Shown: piece after piece, positions 13,839 through 15,923 of the stretch
Layout of the letters: every line of letters starts with the position of its first letter
Numbering within the stretch: the stretch's first letter is position 1
Assembly (NCBI GenBank): GCA_002395965.1
Contig: DGVT01000111.1
Location: 1-15,923 of the forward strand
Reading direction: 5' to 3'
Length of the DNA stretch: 15,923 nt
From: Porphyromonadaceae bacterium UBA4277
GTDB taxonomy: Bacteria > Bacteroidota > Bacteroidia > Bacteroidales > Muribaculaceae
The notes under the pieces: generated by a model
What the model saw: only the letters and a program-made list of their open reading frames with translations
The model's database searches: none
What the model was told of the DNA's origin: nothing
Position numbers and translations under genes: made by a program

Positions 13839-14896
13839 AGTTGACTATGAAAACAAAATATATAATTATTGCAGCAATGGCTGCAACAGCCATGCTCAAC
13901 ACCTCGTGCGAGAAAGTGAGCCCGCAAGGCGTATTGATGGCCGGAACGGCAGTTGAGGATCGAGTGAAAATGTCTCAATTATTTTATAAAGATTATCTTC
14001 AACAATCGTCCAATAATATCATTGTCAATCCCTACGATAGTAAGCTACACGGCTATTCGTTCCTGGTGGGTAGCGACAGTCACGTCACTACCGACCCGGG
14101 GCGCATGGATGAGATGTTCGCCATAGGACTCGAGAACAATGACCTGCTCTACTGTCACCTCGGTGATATTGCCGACACCAAGCCTGAATACTACATCACG
14201 CTTGACAAATCCATTCAGTACGCTAAAAGTAATTATGTGCAAAAGTATTACGAACCGAATGAATTGGGCCGATACGTACGCAAGGGAGATATATATGATG
14301 ACTATGGCATTCTGTATGAAGACATCAAGTTCCCCTTCTTCCCTGTTGTTGGCAACCACGACCTCACTCACAACGGCTGGGCGTTGTGGAGCAACTTGTT
14401 CCACTCGTCTTTCTACGAGTTTGATGTGATTTGCGGCTATGATGAGGAAGGTAATCAAATTTGTGACCACTTCATCTTCCTCGACACTGCAAGTGGAACA
14501 CTCGGCAAGCTGCAAGTGGATCTCATCGAGCAGGGAGTGCTTGACGGGGAGGATTACTACCGCTACACTTTCATCTTCGGGCACACCAACATTTTCTTGC
14601 CACAGAACATGCAGTTTGCATCCACATTCCCACGCGAGGAAGCATATTTCCTGCTCAAGCAGTTCGACAAGTGGAATGCATCTATCGTGTTCTGCGGACA
14701 CGTGCACAAGTGGGATGAGCAAATCTTCAATATGGTTCACTTCGTTACTCTCGACTCAATGAGCGAGCGCAACAGTCCAGAGGCTGGTGATTATCTGGTG
14801 CGCGTCACAGTTAACGAGGATGGAAAGCTCGACATTGAGAAGGTGCACATGAATTATGTGGCAAAGTCCAACTCCGACTCTGACTCCAACTCTTAA
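13832..14896 (+). CDS. Calcineurin-like metallophosphoesterase lipoprotein
   Basis: A 354-residue lipoprotein: hydrophobic signal with lipobox LNTSC, lipidated Cys26. The metallophosphoesterase motifs occur in order: D82-x-H84 (SDSH), GDIAD at 111-115, GNHD at 174-177, GH at 250-251 (FGHTN), and GHVH at 289-292. Together they supply the full dinuclear metal site. Such enzymes hydrolyse phosphomono- or diesters; the substrate is not predictable from the motifs. The C-terminus ends in a Ser/Asn/Asp tail (SNSDSDSNS). ATG at 13832 overlaps the stop of the preceding gene; a second ATG at 13847 (MKTKYIII) gives an equally good lipoprotein signal and a 349-residue product. It is the last gene of the envelope block and is followed by the tandem repeats. 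Confidence 0.88.
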   Translation: MVKLTMKTKYIIIAAMAATAMLNTSCEKVSPQGVLMAGTAVEDRVKMSQLFYKDYLQQSSNNIIVNPYDSKLHGYSFLVGSDSHVTTDPGRMDEMFAIGLENNDLLYCHLGDIADTKPEYYITLDKSIQYAKSNYVQKYYEPNELGRYVRKGDIYDDYGILYEDIKFPFFPVVGNHDLTHNGWALWSNLFHSSFYEFDVICGYDEEGNQICDHFIFLDTASGTLGKLQVDLIEQGVLDGEDYYRYTFIFGHTNIFLPQNMQFASTFPREEAYFLLKQFDKWNASIVFCGHVHKWDEQIFNMVHFVTLDSMSERNSPEAGDYLVRVTVNEDGKLDIEKVHMNYVAKSNSDSDSNS

Positions 14897-14922
14897 CCGC
14901 CTCTGAGGCATAATATATTCAG

Positions 14923-15096
14923 TAACGTTGAGGCCGTGCCTCGAAGTTACTTTCGTTCAGAAAAGAAAAGAAAATTAAGTTTTCCTTTGTCTTTTCACTC
15001 GCTTATTCGTAACGTTGAGGCTGTGCCTCGAAGTTACTTTCGTTCAGAAAAGAAAAGAAAAACAAGTTTTCCTTTGTCTTTTCACTTGCTTATTCG
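14923..15096 (+). repeat. Two 87-bp tandem repeats with hairpins and promoter elements
   Basis: Unit 1 is 14923-15009 and unit 2 is 15010-15096. They differ at 4 of 87 positions. Each unit begins with TAACGTTG. Together with the preceding G this opens a long hairpin (GTAAC ... GAGGC, 3-nt loop, GCCTC ... GTTAC) followed by TTTCG, which could act as a terminator. Each then contains a purine-rich/pyrimidine-rich imperfect inverted repeat (AGAAAAGAAAAGAAAA with TTTTCCTTTGTCTTTTC) and ends in TTTG-N20 leading into the next unit's TAAC. A degenerate third start, TAACTTTG, follows at 15097 and is the mdh -7 box. Confidence 0.93.
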
Positions 15097-15104
15097 TAAC
15101 TTTG
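15073..15104 (+). promoter_or_regulatory. Bacteroidetes-type promoter of mdh
   Basis: TTTG at 15073-15076, a spacer of 20 nt, then TAACTTTG at 15097-15104: both boxes match the consensus fully. The transcript would begin near 15110, leaving a leader of about 70 nt. The same arrangement with TAACGTTG (one mismatch) exists one repeat upstream (14986-15017), so a second weaker promoter is possible. Confidence 0.8.
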
Positions 15105-15107
15105 CAG

Positions 15108-15132
15108 TGTCGTGGAAATAATGTCCACGACA
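15108..15132 (+). other. 5' leader stem-loop of mdh mRNA
   Basis: Perfect 9-bp inverted repeat TGTCGTGGA (15108-15116) and TCCACGACA (15124-15132) with a 7-nt loop, at or within a few bases of the predicted transcript start. No T-run follows, so it is not a terminator. A role in mRNA stability or as an operator is possible. Confidence 0.6.
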
Positions 15133-15178
15133 AGATAACATAAATAAAAAATTTGTTACATAACAAAAATTATTATCA

Positions 15179-15923
15179 ATGGAATTTTTGACTAACGACA
15201 AACTGGTCATCGTCGGTGCAGCCGGCATGATTGGTTCAAACATGGTTCAGACAGCCCTCATGATGGGCCTTACTAACGACATTTGCCTTTACGATGTGTT
15301 CTCACCCGAAGGAGTGGCCGAGGAAATGCGCCAGAGCGGATTCGGTAACGTGAAGATTACAGCCACAACCGATGCAGCCGAGGCCTTTACAGGTGCAAAG
15401 TATATCATCTCGAGCGGTGGTGCTCCGCGCAAGGAGGGTATGACTCGCGAGGACTTGCTGGCAGGCAACTGCAAAATTGCAGAGAATCTGGGCAAGGACA
15501 TCCAGAAATACTGCCCCGATGTGAAGCACGTGGTAATTATCTTTAACCCGGCCGACCTTACCGGTCTTGTCACACTGCTCTACTCAGGCTTGAAGCCCTC
15601 TCAAGTGACTACACTTGCCGGACTCGACACCACACGTCTGCAGAGCGCACTCGCCAAGAAATTCGGCGTCATGCAGGACGACATCAAGGGCTGTGCCACT
15701 TATGGCGGCCACGGCGAGCAGATGGCAGTGTTCGGTTCGCATGTTGAGATTAAGGGACGCAAGCTCACCGACATCATTGGCACCGATGAATTCCCTGCCG
15801 AGGAGTGGGAAGCAATGAAGACTGCCGTAACACAAGGCGGTGCTGCTATCATCAAGCTGCGCGGACGCAGTTCTTTCCAAAGCCCGGCCTACCTGTCGGT
15901 AGAAATGATTCGCAGCGTCATGG
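15179..15923 (+). CDS. mdh: Malate dehydrogenase, 3' end outside window
   Basis: NAD-dependent interconversion of malate and oxaloacetate in the cytoplasm; in anaerobic Bacteroidales it serves the reductive branch from oxaloacetate to fumarate and succinate. The 248 codons seen are about three quarters of the ~333-residue Bacteroides type. Rossmann motif G13-A-A-G16-M-I-G19, D39 at the end of beta-2 (NAD preference), substrate-loop arginines in APRKEGMTR (R84, R90), N123 (FNPAD), D150 and R153 (LDTTRLQ), and catalytic H178 (YGGHGEQM). Start ATG at 15179 gives MEFLTNDKLVIVGAAGMIGS, as in Bacteroides homologues. Transcribed from the promoter at 15073-15104. A lactate dehydrogenase is less likely given the overall match. 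Confidence 0.95.
   Translation, partial: MEFLTNDKLVIVGAAGMIGSNMVQTALMMGLTNDICLYDVFSPEGVAEEMRQSGFGNVKITATTDAAEAFTGAKYIISSGGAPRKEGMTREDLLAGNCKIAENLGKDIQKYCPDVKHVVIIFNPADLTGLVTLLYSGLKPSQVTTLAGLDTTRLQSALAKKFGVMQDDIKGCATYGGHGEQMAVFGSHVEIKGRKLTDIIGTDEFPAEEWEAMKTAVTQGGAAIIKLRGRSSFQSPAYLSVEMIRSVM

Noticed and set aside
14923..15104. CRISPR-like repetition
   Set aside because: The two copies are directly adjacent with no spacers, and the unit is too long; no cas gene is nearby.
14936..15121. 61-codon open frame with a duplicated 29-residue unit (PRSYFRSEKKRK...)
   Set aside because: It exists because the 87-bp repeat is a multiple of three. It overlaps hairpins and the mdh promoter, its codon make-up follows the DNA repeat, and the two units diverge without sign of protein-level selection.

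Overview
The window looks like a chromosomal segment of a Bacteroidales bacterium, probably of the Muribaculaceae/Prevotellaceae/Bacteroidaceae type. The reasons are: promoters of the Bacteroidetes form (TTTG, 19-20 nt, TAnnTTTG); A-rich starts without Shine-Dalgarno sequences; an S16 ribosomal protein with a long Ala/Lys/Glu tail; a large IleRS of the type-2/eukaryote-like kind; a DUF3667-type membrane protein; and a malate dehydrogenase very like the Bacteroides enzyme. The family-level placement is inference.

Left half (1-8843), all on the minus strand. In transcription order it starts with a three-gene unit: a secreted TPR protein, a lipoprotein, and a cytoplasmic PhnP-like metallo-beta-lactamase-fold phosphodiesterase. 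The last two overlap by ATGA. Next come lepA (elongation factor 4) and trmN6 (tRNA1(Val) A37 N6-methyltransferase), 15 bp apart, with a probable terminator after trmN6. The 5' three quarters of ileS follows and runs off the window edge. Its signature motif reads GIHH rather than HxGH, the swapped form linked to mupirocin hyper-resistance.

Centre (8844-9310): a divergent intergenic region with a good promoter for tRNA-Gln(CUG) on the plus strand. A hairpin with a T-run separates the tRNA from rpsP.

Right half (9311-15923), all on the plus strand. rpsP ends in a strong terminator. A four-gene envelope block follows: a DUF3667-type zinc-ribbon membrane protein, a PAP2 phosphatase fused to a C-terminal beta-barrel, a small outer-membrane beta-barrel protein, and a calcineurin-type metallophosphoesterase lipoprotein. 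The last three are tightly packed and look like an envelope phosphatase module of unknown substrate. Two 87-bp tandem repeats (95% identical) carrying hairpins and promoter elements then lead into mdh, which is cut by the window end.

No CRISPR array, transposase, integrase or phage gene is visible. Most of the window is core chromosome. The least explained parts are the envelope phosphatase block, the promoter-bearing repeats and the TPR/lipoprotein/MBL operon.
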